This document shows, in pieces, positions 11,015 through 22,395 of a stretch of DNA of 64,000 nt. The notes beneath the pieces are model-generated. The model saw only the letters and a list, made by a program, of their open reading frames with translations. It did no database searches and had not been told where the DNA came from. A program made the position numbers and the translations under genes. How positions within the stretch are numbered: position 1 is the first letter of the stretch; the number at the start of each line of letters is the position of its first letter. The DNA comes from Pholis gunnellus (Eukaryota > Chordata > Actinopteri > Perciformes > Pholidae). The DNA lies in NCBI GenBank assembly GCA_910591455.2, contig OU342811.1, forward strand, positions 4,251,947 to 4,315,946, in the 5' to 3' direction.

Positions 11015-14000
11015 CTCATGGACCTCACAAAGATAGAAGAACATGAGCACATACACACACAACACACCGTCAACGAGTTCACTTTCAATGCCTCAAGTGA
11101 ATAGAGCTTGACTCGAGGCTGATTCGTGTACAAACGCTCAACGAGGCCTGTCTCACTGACTTATTGGAAGGATAATGAATGGAGCACAATCAGCCCCCCT
11201 AAGCCCTGCAGAGACTGAAATCCTCCCAGAGTGAGACGAGATGGAAGTGTGAAGCTTTGATTTCAGAATGCTTACATTCATACATTAACTTTAAACAGCT
11301 GTTGAATCTCTTTTTGACAGCATGGCGATAGATATACTGAAAGAAGTTAGAGAACCCTGAAGGAGCAGATCTCACACTGTATTGTGCATGTTGCACAACA
11401 ACTTTCCAACAAAAGTGTTGGGTTTACATCAAAGCACTGTCAAATCAAGCACTAACAGAGTTAACAGGCTACATATGGAATGAATAATAAAATATATAAT
11501 CAGAATGTAGGAGCTGACAGCTGAGGCAGCCAACTATTGTTGCTTACATGAAGGTAATTGATGAAGCTCTACGCTGGTGCCTGAATTTTTCTTTTCTCTG
11601 AATAAAAATCAACTCCTTAAAAACTCCAACCAGACCAAATCTATTCAGCTCACAAACCACTGATGTAAACAGGTCTATACCATATTCAAATGAGCTTATC
11701 CAGATGTGGCCTAATAAATTAAGTTCATCTTCTCTAAGACTTTTATCTGTGGTACAAGAATATTATGCTACTTTACACTTTGGTTTTTAAACATAAGAAT
11801 AAAGAATTTGTACTGGTAGTAGACCCAATTCTCTTGTTCTAATGGGGATCAGGACGTTTTGAAAAATCCTACATGGGTCCTTTTAAAACAAAATTTTTTG
11901 TCATTCAGCTATTATGAATTGAATATGGACATTGAAACATCACGTCACAACAGTTCCAGTGAAGCAACAATGAAGTTTAATAGCCTGAAAACGATTCAGA
12001 AATCATCAGGTAAGATCAAAAGGCAATGTCTCATGGCAGCTCAATGTCAGTAGAGTACTGGCGTTGTGCGAGGCGTCACTCACTGTCAACCATCGAGACG
12101 AAAATGGAATTTGTCAAGGTCCTGTTGTGGGTGACACTGACTGACGTGTTCCTACAGCTAAACATGTCATAAACAAAGAACATGTGCACTGATTTCAGGC
12201 ATATTCCACCTGTCCCCCAAAGCGGCATCAACAACAGACAGACAGTGGAAACTTTGGACACCTATAAATATCTCACAACACTGAGTGTTTTCAAAGTGTT
12301 ATTCTCTATCTTAAAGGTAGCGATTGTAGACTTAAAACTAAAGATATTAAATATATCATCATGCAGTTGTAGGTCTTGGTTTCCATTTTTTTAATTCTGG
12401 AGTGTGATGACGGACATTAGAACACTTTGGTATCAAAAAAAGGTCTACCATCGCACATGGTAGTAATGTGAATTATTTGTAATAAATATACTAAAATATG
12501 CAAATTCTTCTGCAGGCAGACATTAACGTCACTGTTCTACAAGGTTTACATAGAGCCGTTCTTGGCTTTTCACTCCCTGCATGGTCTTAGAGATATGAAA
12601 TGTGTCCAACTTTACTTCTCATAGTCAAGCTGGATGTACAGAATATAAATACTGCGGTGTGTCAGAGCAACGCTGTCTCCAATAACTGACTTTGAAAAAC
12701 TACTCATTTACAACAGCAACAAGAGTGAGTCTACAAGTCATGCTAGCAGCTCTTCGAGGCTCCACATAGGCACAGCAATGCTTCAAGCTAAGCTTTGTTT
12801 GAATAACTACATTTTTTTATTCATGTGAATTATTGAGCGTATTTACAAATATAAAGTCTGCGAGCTCCGTAAATTACTCAAATATTTATTTTCATCTAAG
12901 CTAACTATTCGTCAGTACCTCTGTGGCCCACCAGATAGCGCTCTGAGGCCCACAGCTGCACCGAGCTACATGTTTTACATAATAGTCTGGCAGCACAAAT
13001 ATTTTGATATAAAAACTCTCTTACACATCTAACCTTACCACACTGATGCTGAGTAGAAAACATGGCAACAGTCAAATAAACCCGGCTGCTGTATCTGGAT
13101 AACCGTCAATGTATCAACTGTGAATTTCAAGACATCAACAGCAATTCACTTATTTATGGGAGCGCAAAAAGGAACTTCTCAAAGTCGCCACTTGATCCAA
13201 AGTTCAGAAAGATTCTCACGTGTGAGTTTTGTGTGAAACCGGCTTCACTTTCTCATTACTGTTTTGTAAGCCAGCCTGGTTGTCTTTGGCCTCAATATTC
13301 CTTTTCTAAAATCAGTTTTTGCCAGACTTCTGCACCCAAAATAAACACTCAAACGTTCCTCCACAGTGGGAAAGAAGTTTATGTCTGACAGCACACAGAT
13401 TCTCATTAGGAGGACACAAAAGAGGATAAGAAATGAGAGGTAAGATTGGAGTTGAGGAAAAGTAAAGATGGAGTACAAATGGCTACTTTTTGATTCAGAG
13501 GACTCGGGAGAAGAAAAGAGGACAGATAAGAGAAATGACATTTATTTACTTATTTAGCCACCGGGCTCCGCTGAGATTAAGAAGCCCTTTTCAAAGGAGA
13601 GCTGGCCAAGAAAGCAGCAACAAGATAAGTCAGGCTGTGTGTCTACTGGGAACTCCCCCTTAAAGCACTGCCTTCCCTTTTATCATTGTTTACTGTGGAT
13701 AGAGGAGTGTGACAGAGAGTGTTGCAAAGTTTCACCTTCGAGGACCAATTCCTCCCTCCCACCTTTGCTCCCAGAAGGGAAGAGGTAGTTTTTCCGCTTG
13801 ATTGAGAAGATAATGGCAAATAAAGAAGCTCGGCACACACCAGAGACGGGTTCAGAGCAAAGGAGTCCTGATGCACAGGGTGTGGTTAAAGGCCTCTGAA
13901 CGGATCCGGACTCAGTGTTCAGGTCCTTGTGTGCAGGAACATGATTACCATGATGGGTAGGACTCTTACGACACATCTTCTGTGTCTTTGCTTAATGCAC

Positions 14001-15340
14001 TGACAGAAGTAAAGGATGCAGCGGTGGACACGTGATTAGATGTACCAAAGTACACATAGAAGGACAAATGTAGGGCGTATTTAAACAAGACTAAGACACT
14101 ATGGCCATGCTTGTGGTTCCGTGTGGCTGTACATGGGCCGGGGCTGCTAGCTTTTCACAGTGGAATGTAGTTTGGAGTGGAATGGTAAAATGACGTAAGA
14201 CTTTACATGGTCGTAGTTATAGTCATGTTGAGCAGAAATCCATTTTGCCTCTCAGCAAACCTAATATGGAAATAGTTTTGAATTACGATTTACGTTGCTG
14301 CCATGACTGTCCACCTGACGCTGTCAGTTAAACATTTTTCATTTTGTGAGGGCACTGACTTAGGCACAGCAATGCTATAAGGCAAACACCACCACTAGCA
14401 TGCTAACATGCTCACACTGACAAAGCTAACTTTCTCAGTTAACGTTTTCGCACGCTAACCGGCAAACTAATTAGCTCAAAGTACAACTGATAGGGATGAC
14501 GTTTGTTTTGCAGGAATGCGAAGATTGCATGGCAAGCCATCCAATAGCTGTTAAATATGTCAGTCTGGGTCAAAATGGTGGACCAGTTCGCTATCAGCAA
14601 ATGACGTATGAATTTCACTATGATTGTGCAATAGCAACGCTGTTCTTGCTCTTTGGTGTCACTGTACACCATGTAGTATCTACTGATGCAATGTAAACGC
14701 ATCCTTATGAAGATGCTTCACTCTGAAAAAGGGACGTTTTATAGATTGTGAGGGAGACCATTATTAATAGCAGGCGGGATGGGAGGTGGATAGGTCAAAC
14801 CAAGCACAGCACTAGCAACTTTTTTTGAACAAGTTACCGCGACCCTCCACATAGTTCTGTTGCCTAAGAATAACTGCGACCATTTCACGGTATAAATGTG
14901 GTGTTCAATGACACGCAAGCCGTTTTACAACGTTTATCCCATGGCGTAAAATGCATCATAGTGACAGGTGGTGTTAGGTTCAGAACCTCTCAGAACTGTG
15001 GAAGGCCGTATGTTGAAAAGCAGCCCAGAGGAGAAGTAGCCCCCCCCTGTTATGTAAATACACTTAATCAGAGCGTTATGTGCTAATTAGCGGAGTTGCG
15101 AGTTACAGGTTATGAAGGGTTTAAAACTCCAGGCGGGGCGCTCTAGCACTCGCCTGTACAAAGGAATGAGAAAACTGTAACTCTGAAGGACACGCTTGGG
15201 CAACTATACACTGATATCAAATCTTGGAGTAAACTGCCAGCTGAGAACAGTACGTACCACAGCTTGAGATAGCAAAACGTAGACGTCACACTTTGGAGCC
15301 TGTTAGGCTAGGCTTTCACAACATACACACACACTGATGA
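11015..15340. other. Long gene-free stretch
   Basis: AT-rich unique sequence. The piece at 13540-13640 has a small AT-motif cluster. Near 12765 and 14362 the words GGCACAGCAATGCT recur, which hints at two copies of an old interspersed repeat. No domain-bearing frame, RNA gene or TIR pair was found. Confidence 0.4.
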
Positions 15341-15342
15341 CG

Positions 15343-15646
15343 CATCGAAGGAGGCTCCCGGACGAGAGCCAGTGTGAGCGGATATGCTCAGTGCTCCAAC
15401 CAGGCCGTCGCTCTGCTAAAATCGATCCCGCCTGCACCTTGACTTTGACCAATAGGCTCCTCTAAGGAGAACCTACAAAACTTACCGCGCTGCCGTGTCC
15501 AAGCGCCTTTTTACGTTGCTCTCAATCGGAGAGGAACTGTTAGGACCGTGCACGTTTAACTGCTCGGCTAATATCTCTGTGATAAATAAAACTATTGCTT
15601 GAATCTAAGTAAACGCCTCAAACTCAATTCGTTAAGTTGTCTACAC
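15343..15646 (+). mobile_element. LTR-like sequence, right end of an LTR
   Basis: The right part has the layout of an LTR: a CCAAT-type box (GACCAATAGG near 15448), then transcribed-looking GC-rich sequence, then AATAAAACTATTGCTTGAAT (from about 15584). It ends at GTCTACACA near 15646. The left end is uncertain: a TG at 15343, preceded by ACAC, would give an ACAC target duplication with the ACAC after 15646, but the left flank is itself a CA repeat. No internal retroelement genes are attached. Confidence 0.35.
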
Positions 15647-15650
15647 AACA

Positions 15651-15685
15651 CCCCCCCCCCCCCCCCCCCCCCCGGCCCCCCCCCC
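15651..15685. repeat. Poly-C tract
   Basis: 23 C, then GG, then 10 C. It lies between two LTR-like pieces facing opposite ways. Its exact length is probably unreliable in any assembly. Confidence 0.9.
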
Positions 15686-15689
15686 ACTT

Positions 15690-16260
15690 GCTCCCATTCT
15701 GATGGAGGACAGGAATCGGCAGGTCCAGATCAAAATCACAAGATATTTAATAACCAACAGAAGCCAAAACAAATGCAAACTGAAGTACACCATGAATGAT
15801 AAAACAAACATAATATTCCATAAATGTGAGACCCCGTTCAGGCCACCCAGCAAACTGGTGTGTTCACTGGATGGCCCCAAGGAAGTCTCTGCCTCTATCC
15901 TGGGATTCACAGCTCCTTGTCCCCCCAAAGTTACATCCCTGAGCCCATCGATCAGCTCCCACGATTGGCTCATCCAATAAGCCCCTCCTGGGCAGATGAC
16001 CCATTGTTCTGTTCTTCTCACCTCGGTCAGCCAGCTTCGTTCCAACCCCCGCTGGCAGACACCTCCTTACATTCTTGGGGCCAGTTCCTTTGTTTGATTC
16101 GCCAAACCCCCGCTTCCAGTACACTCCTCACACCTTCCTCTTACAGTATGAAATTACCTCTGATGATGAAATTACTTCTTGGTCTAAACTCTTACAAGCA
16201 AACACACTGTAACATATAATATCAAGCACTAGGAATGCTCTAAAACTTAAATTCCTCACA
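15690..16260 (-). mobile_element. LTR-like sequence, minus orientation
   Basis: Read on the minus strand this begins TGTGAGGAATTTAAG at 16260 and carries ATTAAA near 15750 followed by about 100 bp of GC-richer sequence. That is the same order seen in the better-defined solo LTR at 19554-20409 (TGTGGAGAATTTAAG start, ATTAAA about 110 bp before its end). The two look like distant members of one family. The inner end, in or next to the poly-C tract, could not be fixed and no target duplication was found. Confidence 0.4.
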
Positions 16261-17519
16261 GTGGAAATGGTGTGCTATTTATAAGCTTATTGGTTGACTG
16301 CCCAACCACCCTTGCCGTTACAACCATGCAGCTAGCGTGGCTAATACGATTTGTCCCAGTCTTGAATCCTGGGCATTCCACATGTTACAGTGGCAAAGCA
16401 GGACATACCGTCACCAGCTAAGACAAAAATGTTGCGATTTGACAAATGACGTTAAAACCGCTGCGAGGCTGCGTCAGCCCAATCTCACGGATACGTAATT
16501 TAATGTGTTCCTTAGCAGAGCAGAAGAACCGGTGTGGACACCAGTGGCAGTCCTACATGACATAACCAATGCTGACTTTATGTTACGGCAGTCAAACTTA
16601 TTCTCTGTGGTCAGACCTGATCAGAACAGGCTGGAGGTAATTTCACACCCTGTAGACAGTAAAAAGCAGACTGCAGCACAGAGCTCAGAGCACACCTGAA
16701 AAGCCTTTCCCTCCAACGCAACAAAGTGCTTTTTTCACTTCAGTGGTTTATACACACACACAAACACACACCCACACAAAGTTATAATTTAGAGCGTCAT
16801 AGGCTTCGTTTGTTTACCTCCCTGCCTGAGGGGGGTGCTGTTTACCTTGTTTCTGTGTTCCTATCTGATGCGTTGCAGGTGATTGGATGGGGACTGATTA
16901 GGCCTGATTTAAGAAGGAACCTGTAGAGGCCGGTGGTCTCTCTCTCTTTTCTCCCAACCAGCCCGTGCTGCACTGGCGAGGGAGTCTGATCCTTAGGGGG
17001 TACTGATCGGATTGGCCAAGCGTAAAATGTAGCCTGAAAGCATTTGGGGTGCTTGTAGGGGTGAGAAACCCTTTTTGTTCACCTTGTTTTCTTCTGTTTA
17101 TTCGTTAGGGAGGGAGGTAAGCTGCCTGTATTTTCTTTTTTGTTCATTAAGTCAGTATATTTATGAAAATGTACATGTTTTTTGTTTTGGGCCAGGCTCA
17201 CCATGACGCTTATTTCTACCACAACTGGTCTAAATAAATACATATTGTGGACTGTACGGCAGCAGAGCTGGTCATTATTGAGTTGGAGAAAGAGGGAGAC
17301 CAAGCGTTACTCAGGTTTCCCCTAAGCCGGGCTTATATATGTATTGAGAAAAAAAAGACAAACTATATAGAGAAACGAGATGCGATGATGCGCGTTGTGA
17401 CTATGAACATTCGCAGATGCATAGAGTAGCAGAAGGCTTGACTTTTAACATGCAGGAGATGGGATGGAGGCAGCTGCAAAGCAAAAAATCAGAGCCAACA
17501 GAGGAAGGGAGTTGGAGGT
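16261..17519. other. Gene-free stretch with possible LTR remnant
   Basis: 16800-17250 has features seen in fish gypsy-type LTRs: a GATTTAAGAAGG-like core promoter near 16909, a CT-rich leader (TCTCTCTCTTTTCTCCCAACC near 16940), and AATAAA at 17233-17238. No paired TG/CA ends or target duplication were found, so this stays a suspicion. Confidence 0.3.
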
Positions 17520-18015
17520 GGATGGCATGTCTACATGAGCTAATGATTAATAACTCAATTAGCTTCTGTTATCCAATTAATGAACGCTAATGAAATCCTG
17601 CAGACAGGGCTGCATCTGCACTGACATGACACTGTTAAAGAGAAAACCACCACGGCATGTTGGCTCATTTTTCAACACACACACACACACTTGTGATCTG
17701 TCTCTCTGTCTCACATGAACAAATTAACACTTTTTGGCATACACTTAAAACATACTCCCTGTTCATTAGTGGCTGCTGGGGTGACAATTATCCAACATTA
17801 GAGAGACATAGGGAGAGACTCATGGATAAAAATGATCTGCAATCCAAATGAGCTGACCTCCTTCATTGAATAATGAGAGCTGCTCTCTCCACAAAGAGAC
17901 AGATGTCTATAGGCGCATTACGAATAGGAGTTATTAAGATCATTAAAACCACTTAGTGCTAATGTCCAGATGAGTAATTGGCAACTTCGTGCATTTAACT
18001 AATGGCACAGAGGTG
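17520..18015. promoter_or_regulatory. Candidate conserved enhancer-like block
   Basis: Dense homeodomain-type core sites in complex sequence. 17535-17600 alone contains GCTAATGATTAATAACT, CAATTAGCTT, CCAATTAATGAA and GCTAATGAAATCC, and 17840-18005 adds CAAATGAGCT, ATTGAATAATGAG, GGAGTTATTAAGATCATTAAAA and ATGAGTAATTGG. Between them is a short CA stretch near 17679. It has no coding frame and no repeat hallmarks. Vertebrate developmental enhancers often look like this. The call is inference from motif density. Confidence 0.4.
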
Positions 18016-18933
18016 AGAGAAAAGGACAAAGAAAGAGAGAATCATGTGGCAGTTATGTCTGATGTAATGCATCACGAGGTGTCCTGATGGAAGAAAATGA
18101 TGGACAATAATGGAGAAAACGGAGAGGAAGAACGTAGCTTTAATCATGCTGTTCCTCCACCGTGTTTATTATTTCCAAACATACAGCAATTTAAGTAAAA
18201 CAAATTACAAATTAGAACATCAAATATTCATGGTCATGGTAATTTTACAAGTTTGGTCCTCTACTGCATTGTATCACTGCTACAGTAGTTCAGTCTGTTA
18301 CTTGGACAAAGTAAAAGGATGGCCATATGTATGTCTGACTAACTAAACCTAACCCCTCCACTCTCGTGTTCTAAGGCTACAGGGGTAGGTTTTGTGATAA
18401 GGTCTGACTCACAGTCGGTGTCCTCCTTAATCCCAAAGATGTTTGGTGTGGTTGAGGTTAGGGCTCGGAACAGGTTAGCCTATTAAACCCCTAAGCCTAT
18501 TTTTAGCCCTCTGCTTGAAAATGTCATACCCCCACTGAAAGGGGCTTATCTCGCTAACTACAAGGTCTATTTGAATAATTTCAATGGGATTATAACGCTA
18601 ACATGTGTGATCATTTGTTAATATATGTACATATCAGTGTATATGTTACTGGTAAATGCTGAATGAATATAACACACAGCTCAAATTGAAAATGTTCAGG
18701 TTCGCCTGGAAAAAAAAAAACTTTTGTCTTTGAAATAATGCAGTAGTAAGCCTAAAACTCGCCACAATTATAGCACAACATGTCAGCAGTCCTTTTTTAT
18801 AAATAATTGGCTTTGGTCTTATCCTGACTTATAAACCTAAAACAGCAGCAACAAAAATACGCAAGTTGAAATAAATCATTTAAGTATGGTATTATCCAGC
18901 CACTTAGGCATGTTGCATGTTAAATATATATAT
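18016..18933. other. Gene-free stretch
   Basis: AT-rich sequence with A-runs near 18710. No gene or element end was recognised before the hAT derivative starts. Confidence 0.4.
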
Positions 18934-19517
18934 TAGGGCTGTGAAATGATTACAAATTTTAATCAAATTAATCACAGGTTTCTGTGGATTAATCATGATT
19001 AATCACATATTACCGATTTTTGTCATTATTGTGCGTCTTTGCGGTGCTTTGATGCTCGAGTCCCCCGTTGCCACTCGCAAAACTTCCCCTCGTCCTCAAC
19101 AATATTAATCGGGCTACAGCTTTTTGCAATCCATTTGGCAACTGTGCTAGTCAACTTGTCACAGGCAGACTTAGTGAGGGAACTACGTTGTTCAGTGAGG
19201 GTGGTTTGGCGCATTCCACTTAAACTCCCCTCACCGACCAACGCATGCGTCGCGTTGAGATGGTACTTTAGGCTGGTAGTGCTACGGTGAAACGATAACG
19301 TCTTCCCGTTTACGCCCCTTTTCCTAGAGGCGGGAATTGCCCCCTCTCTACGGCCTCTCTTTGGGTTGACAGTCCTGGGAGTTTTGTCGACATAGCAAGT
19401 AACTAAGGGGGCGAACGGTCAATTGTGGGTATATTGGAAGCTCATTCTGCGCATACGTTAAATGCTTTAAAAAAAAGTAACGAATTAATCCTGTAATTTA
19501 ATCATATTTTTCACAGC

Positions 19518-19521
<4 letters not shown>
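18934..19521 (-). mobile_element. Non-autonomous hAT deletion derivative
   Basis: 588 bp with short inverted ends: TAGGGCTGTGAAA on the left and the reverse complement of TAGAGCTGTGAAA on the right. Further in, both sides share AATTAATC-rich subterminal sequence. Both flanks are ATATATAT, which equals the 8-bp target duplication expected for hAT, although it lies in an AT repeat and so is weaker evidence. A piece of hAT transposase survives inside on the minus strand. Confidence 0.72.
19026..19241 (-). pseudogene. hAT transposase fragment (BED/ZBED type)
   Basis: The minus-strand frame includes LTKSACDKLTSTVAKWIAKS followed by CSPINIVEDEG. This matches the pattern of the segment just before the catalytic core in BED-finger hAT transposases (a helix, then a ...P...VE..GF motif). 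After VEDEG the reading frame runs into unrelated residues, so the fragment ends where the internal deletion joins. It cannot make an active enzyme. It shows that the element derives from an autonomous hAT rather than being a chance hairpin. Confidence 0.55.

Positions 19522-19553
<32 letters not shown>
19522..19553. repeat. (AT)n microsatellite
   Basis: A pure AT run of about 30 bp. The same run appears to continue at 20410-20420 beyond the solo LTR and at 18922-18933 before the hAT derivative, as if one tract had been split by insertions. Confidence 0.9.
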
Positions 19554-19558
<5 letters not shown>

Positions 19559-20409
19559 AGGCTGAAACTGGTGGAGGAAGCGCAAGGCCGCTGCTGTGTT
19601 TACTTCTTTCTGCGCAGGCGCATCATAAAGTAACTCGATCCGGTCCAAATTCAAAACAGTATTTAATTAAACAATGACGACTGTAAACTGATGATGACAA
19701 TTACAACCTATAATACACTATCGATAGTATGCATCTCGAGAGCAGAGACCACGTGCAACTCCCCTCACAGGCCCGACCAAGTCGGATCCTGCAAAGCGAA
19801 CTACCATGGCCCGGCGCACGTCCTCGCAAACAGTCCTTTTATGTCCTTTGATGGTCGGAAAGTGTCCGAAATCTGTCGTAAAACACAAAGGCCGTTTTCT
19901 GGGGTCAGTGATTGGCTTCCAATCGCTCTGACGCCTCCTTCATCGATCCGCTGCTCATCTCAATGGCTGGACCCCTTGTGACATCACCTCTGACATCACC
20001 TCTGACCTGGGACCGCATGGTCTTACCCAGGAGTGCTCTCTGCTGTTTTATGACCGTCTGCTTCCCTTCAGTTGTCTCCGGTTCTCCTCCTCCTTCCTTG
20101 GCCATTTGTCCAGCACCTCTGTGTCCCCTTTGATGTCTCTTCCTCATGGCTCAGAACCCCCTAACTATGTGACTATACTTTGGTTCAATACTTCCAATGA
20201 TTATGTTAAAGACTCCTACAAGTAAACTTATTGCAAACATATAATATCTTCTATAAGTAAACATCCTGTAAACCTATAATACATTCCATAAGTAAATATA
20301 TTGTGACTCTTAACATAATTTACATTCTCATCATTGTGACAATTTCATTCACCACTAGGGGTACTATAAATTCTACTAAATAATGCTTTTAATTCTTAAA
20401 TTCTCCACA
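19554..20409 (-). mobile_element. Solo LTR, minus orientation, ATAT target duplication
   Basis: 856 bp with canonical TG...CA ends: TGTTGAGGCTGAAAC at 19554 and AAATTCTCCACA ending at 20409. The flanks are ATAT on both sides. Read on the minus strand it starts TGTGGAGAATTTAAG and carries ATTAAA near 19665, about 110 bp before its end, the order expected of U3-R-U5. No gag or pol is attached, so recombination between two LTRs probably removed the body. The host element type (gypsy-like or other) cannot be told from the LTR alone. Confidence 0.65.
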
Positions 20410-20420
20410 ATATATATATA

Positions 20421-20789
20421 CAGGACTGTCTCAGAAAATTAGAATATTGTGATAAAGTTCTTTATTTTGTGTAATGCAATTAAAAAAACAAAAATGTCAT
20501 GCATTCTGGATTCATTACAAATCAACTGAAATATTGCAAGCCTTTTATTCTTTTAATATTGCTGATTATGGCTTACAGCTTAAGAAAACTAAAATATCCT
20601 ATCTCTAAATATTAGAATATCATGAAAAAGTATACTAGTAGGGTATTCAACTAATCACTTGAATCGTCTAATTAACTCGAAACACCTGCAAGGGTTTCCT
20701 GAGCCTTGAAAAACACTCAGCTTGGTTCAGTAAACTAAATCACACGTATGGGGATTATCACAATATTCAAATTTTCTGAGACAGTCCTG
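20421..20789. mobile_element. Tc1/mariner-type MITE
   Basis: 369 bp with inverted ends of about 35 bp that differ at one base: CAGGACTGTCTCAGAAAATT, then A or T, then GAATATTGTGATAA. TA flanks both ends (20419-20420 and 20790-20791), the target duplication of Tc1/mariner transposases. It has no coding frame, so it must have been moved by an autonomous relative. Confidence 0.88.
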
Positions 20790-20812
20790 TATATGTCAGT
20801 AGACACCTAAAC

Positions 20813-20965
20813 AGTTATGTCAATGGTTAGCCCGATTGTCCTGGAGAAAGAAGTGTAAATACCATGGTTGTGCATTACAGTGTTGAGGTTTTACATTCAT
20901 TATTACAAAAGGAGACCAGGCAGACCAAAAATAGGAAAAATGGTTTTAAAACCAACGTGAAGTGT
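20813..20965 (+). repeat. Dispersed direct repeat, copy A
   Basis: Shares GTTATGTCAATGG, AGCCCGATT and a long GCATTACAGTGTTGAGGTTT-type core with copy B at 26808-27048, in the same orientation 6 kb away. Copy B has about 110 extra bases between the two shared blocks. It could be an old interspersed repeat or the two sides of a block duplication. Confidence 0.6.
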
Positions 20966-22395
20966 TTTCTCTGACAACCGCTGACAACCGCCGCTGTCTT
21001 ATCCGAGGCCCAACCCCAATCTCCACACTCACGGGCATTGGCTCAGGGAGTTACCCACATTTCATAGCATTGTGACGTTAAACACAGGGTAACCAGTGTA
21101 AGCATGGAGACGTAAAGAAAGAGGACGGCACATGGGAGTTCAACCTGGCAAATTACATTTACTCAAGAAACATTAAGGATGAAAGATGGAACATAAAAAC
21201 ACATGAAAGCAAGCAGAGACTCAGATTTATTCATCAAACATTTTATTTTGCTAATTAAAGCTGTTTTAACAAAAACACGCAAATAGATTTGACAATTAGC
21301 TACCTCTGGTCTTGAAAGGCAAGAGCCTTGAAGATTGGTCAAATCATGGAGTGCAAACCTAAAATAAAAACCCACAATTGTCGATAACATGTTTTGGTGT
21401 TATTGTTACACCCCCAGAAAAAGGGGGGATGAATAATCACGAGAGTGATATATAGTTCGTTTCTCAGCAAGAAGTTTAATGTCCATCGAAAAACACATGG
21501 AAAAAGATCGCGGGTATTTTCGACGCCACTCGGCGGAGACCAAAACAATCGATCTCAGACTCAAGATCAAGACCACTATGTAGATCACAGTTTAACACTA
21601 CGTATCAAATTACACAATTCAGAACAAAGCAAATGATGCAAGAAAACACAATCTTATTATTTCAACCACGTATTCATGTGTGAGTTTTAACTCGTGGTTT
21701 CAGTAAATCGTCAAGTTGAATGATCTATGAATGATCCTTTCAATCACATCACATTCAACACAATAGACCATGACATTACTATTTTCCTTAACTTATAAAA
21801 GTGCATGTTTTCCAACTTGTTACATTATCAAGGTAACGTGATGTGTTGCCGCAAAGTAATGTCCCATTCGTATTTATCCCATTTCAAGCCCTTGCAGGTT
21901 TGCACATACTGGCTGACGTCAGTTAGGTCCCTGAGGGTTCAGGGTTTAAGGCTGTAGGGGGGACTTTGAGATTGGGCCTGTCTGCAGCCTGCAGAACAGG
22001 TTTCAACCAAAAATCCCATGCATACATGTCAGTGATAATTAGGATCTGTTGAACACCTTCAGTGGCCCCCTGAGCTCTTACATATTCAATAAAACGGCAC
22101 AATAAATGCCTTCAATTATTTAATGGTTTGTGCAACATGAAGGAGGAAGTTCCGTAAGAATGCTCTTTGACGGGACTACAGCTCAGTGGAATTATTACAT
22201 CCCATTATTCATAGAAAATTAACACCATCGCTTAGATGATGAGAAACCTTTTTTAAAGTTTATAATAGCTATACTGAAAAAAGAAATGTTGAATTGACTT
22301 AATTTTTTTAGGTAAGTGGTTGTACGAAATAAATCCAGATATATTTTTTAAGTTGACTCCTTAATTATTTTTAAGTAATGTCATCTTAAGATTTC
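20966..22395. other. Gene-free stretch with LTR-like scrap
   Basis: 21400-21600 resembles part of an LTR in minus orientation (minus-strand CATTAAACTTCTTGCTGAG and a C/G-rich TTACACCCCCAG end), but no paired ends were found. 22260-22380 is T-rich and looks like an old transposon end. No genes. Confidence 0.3.
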
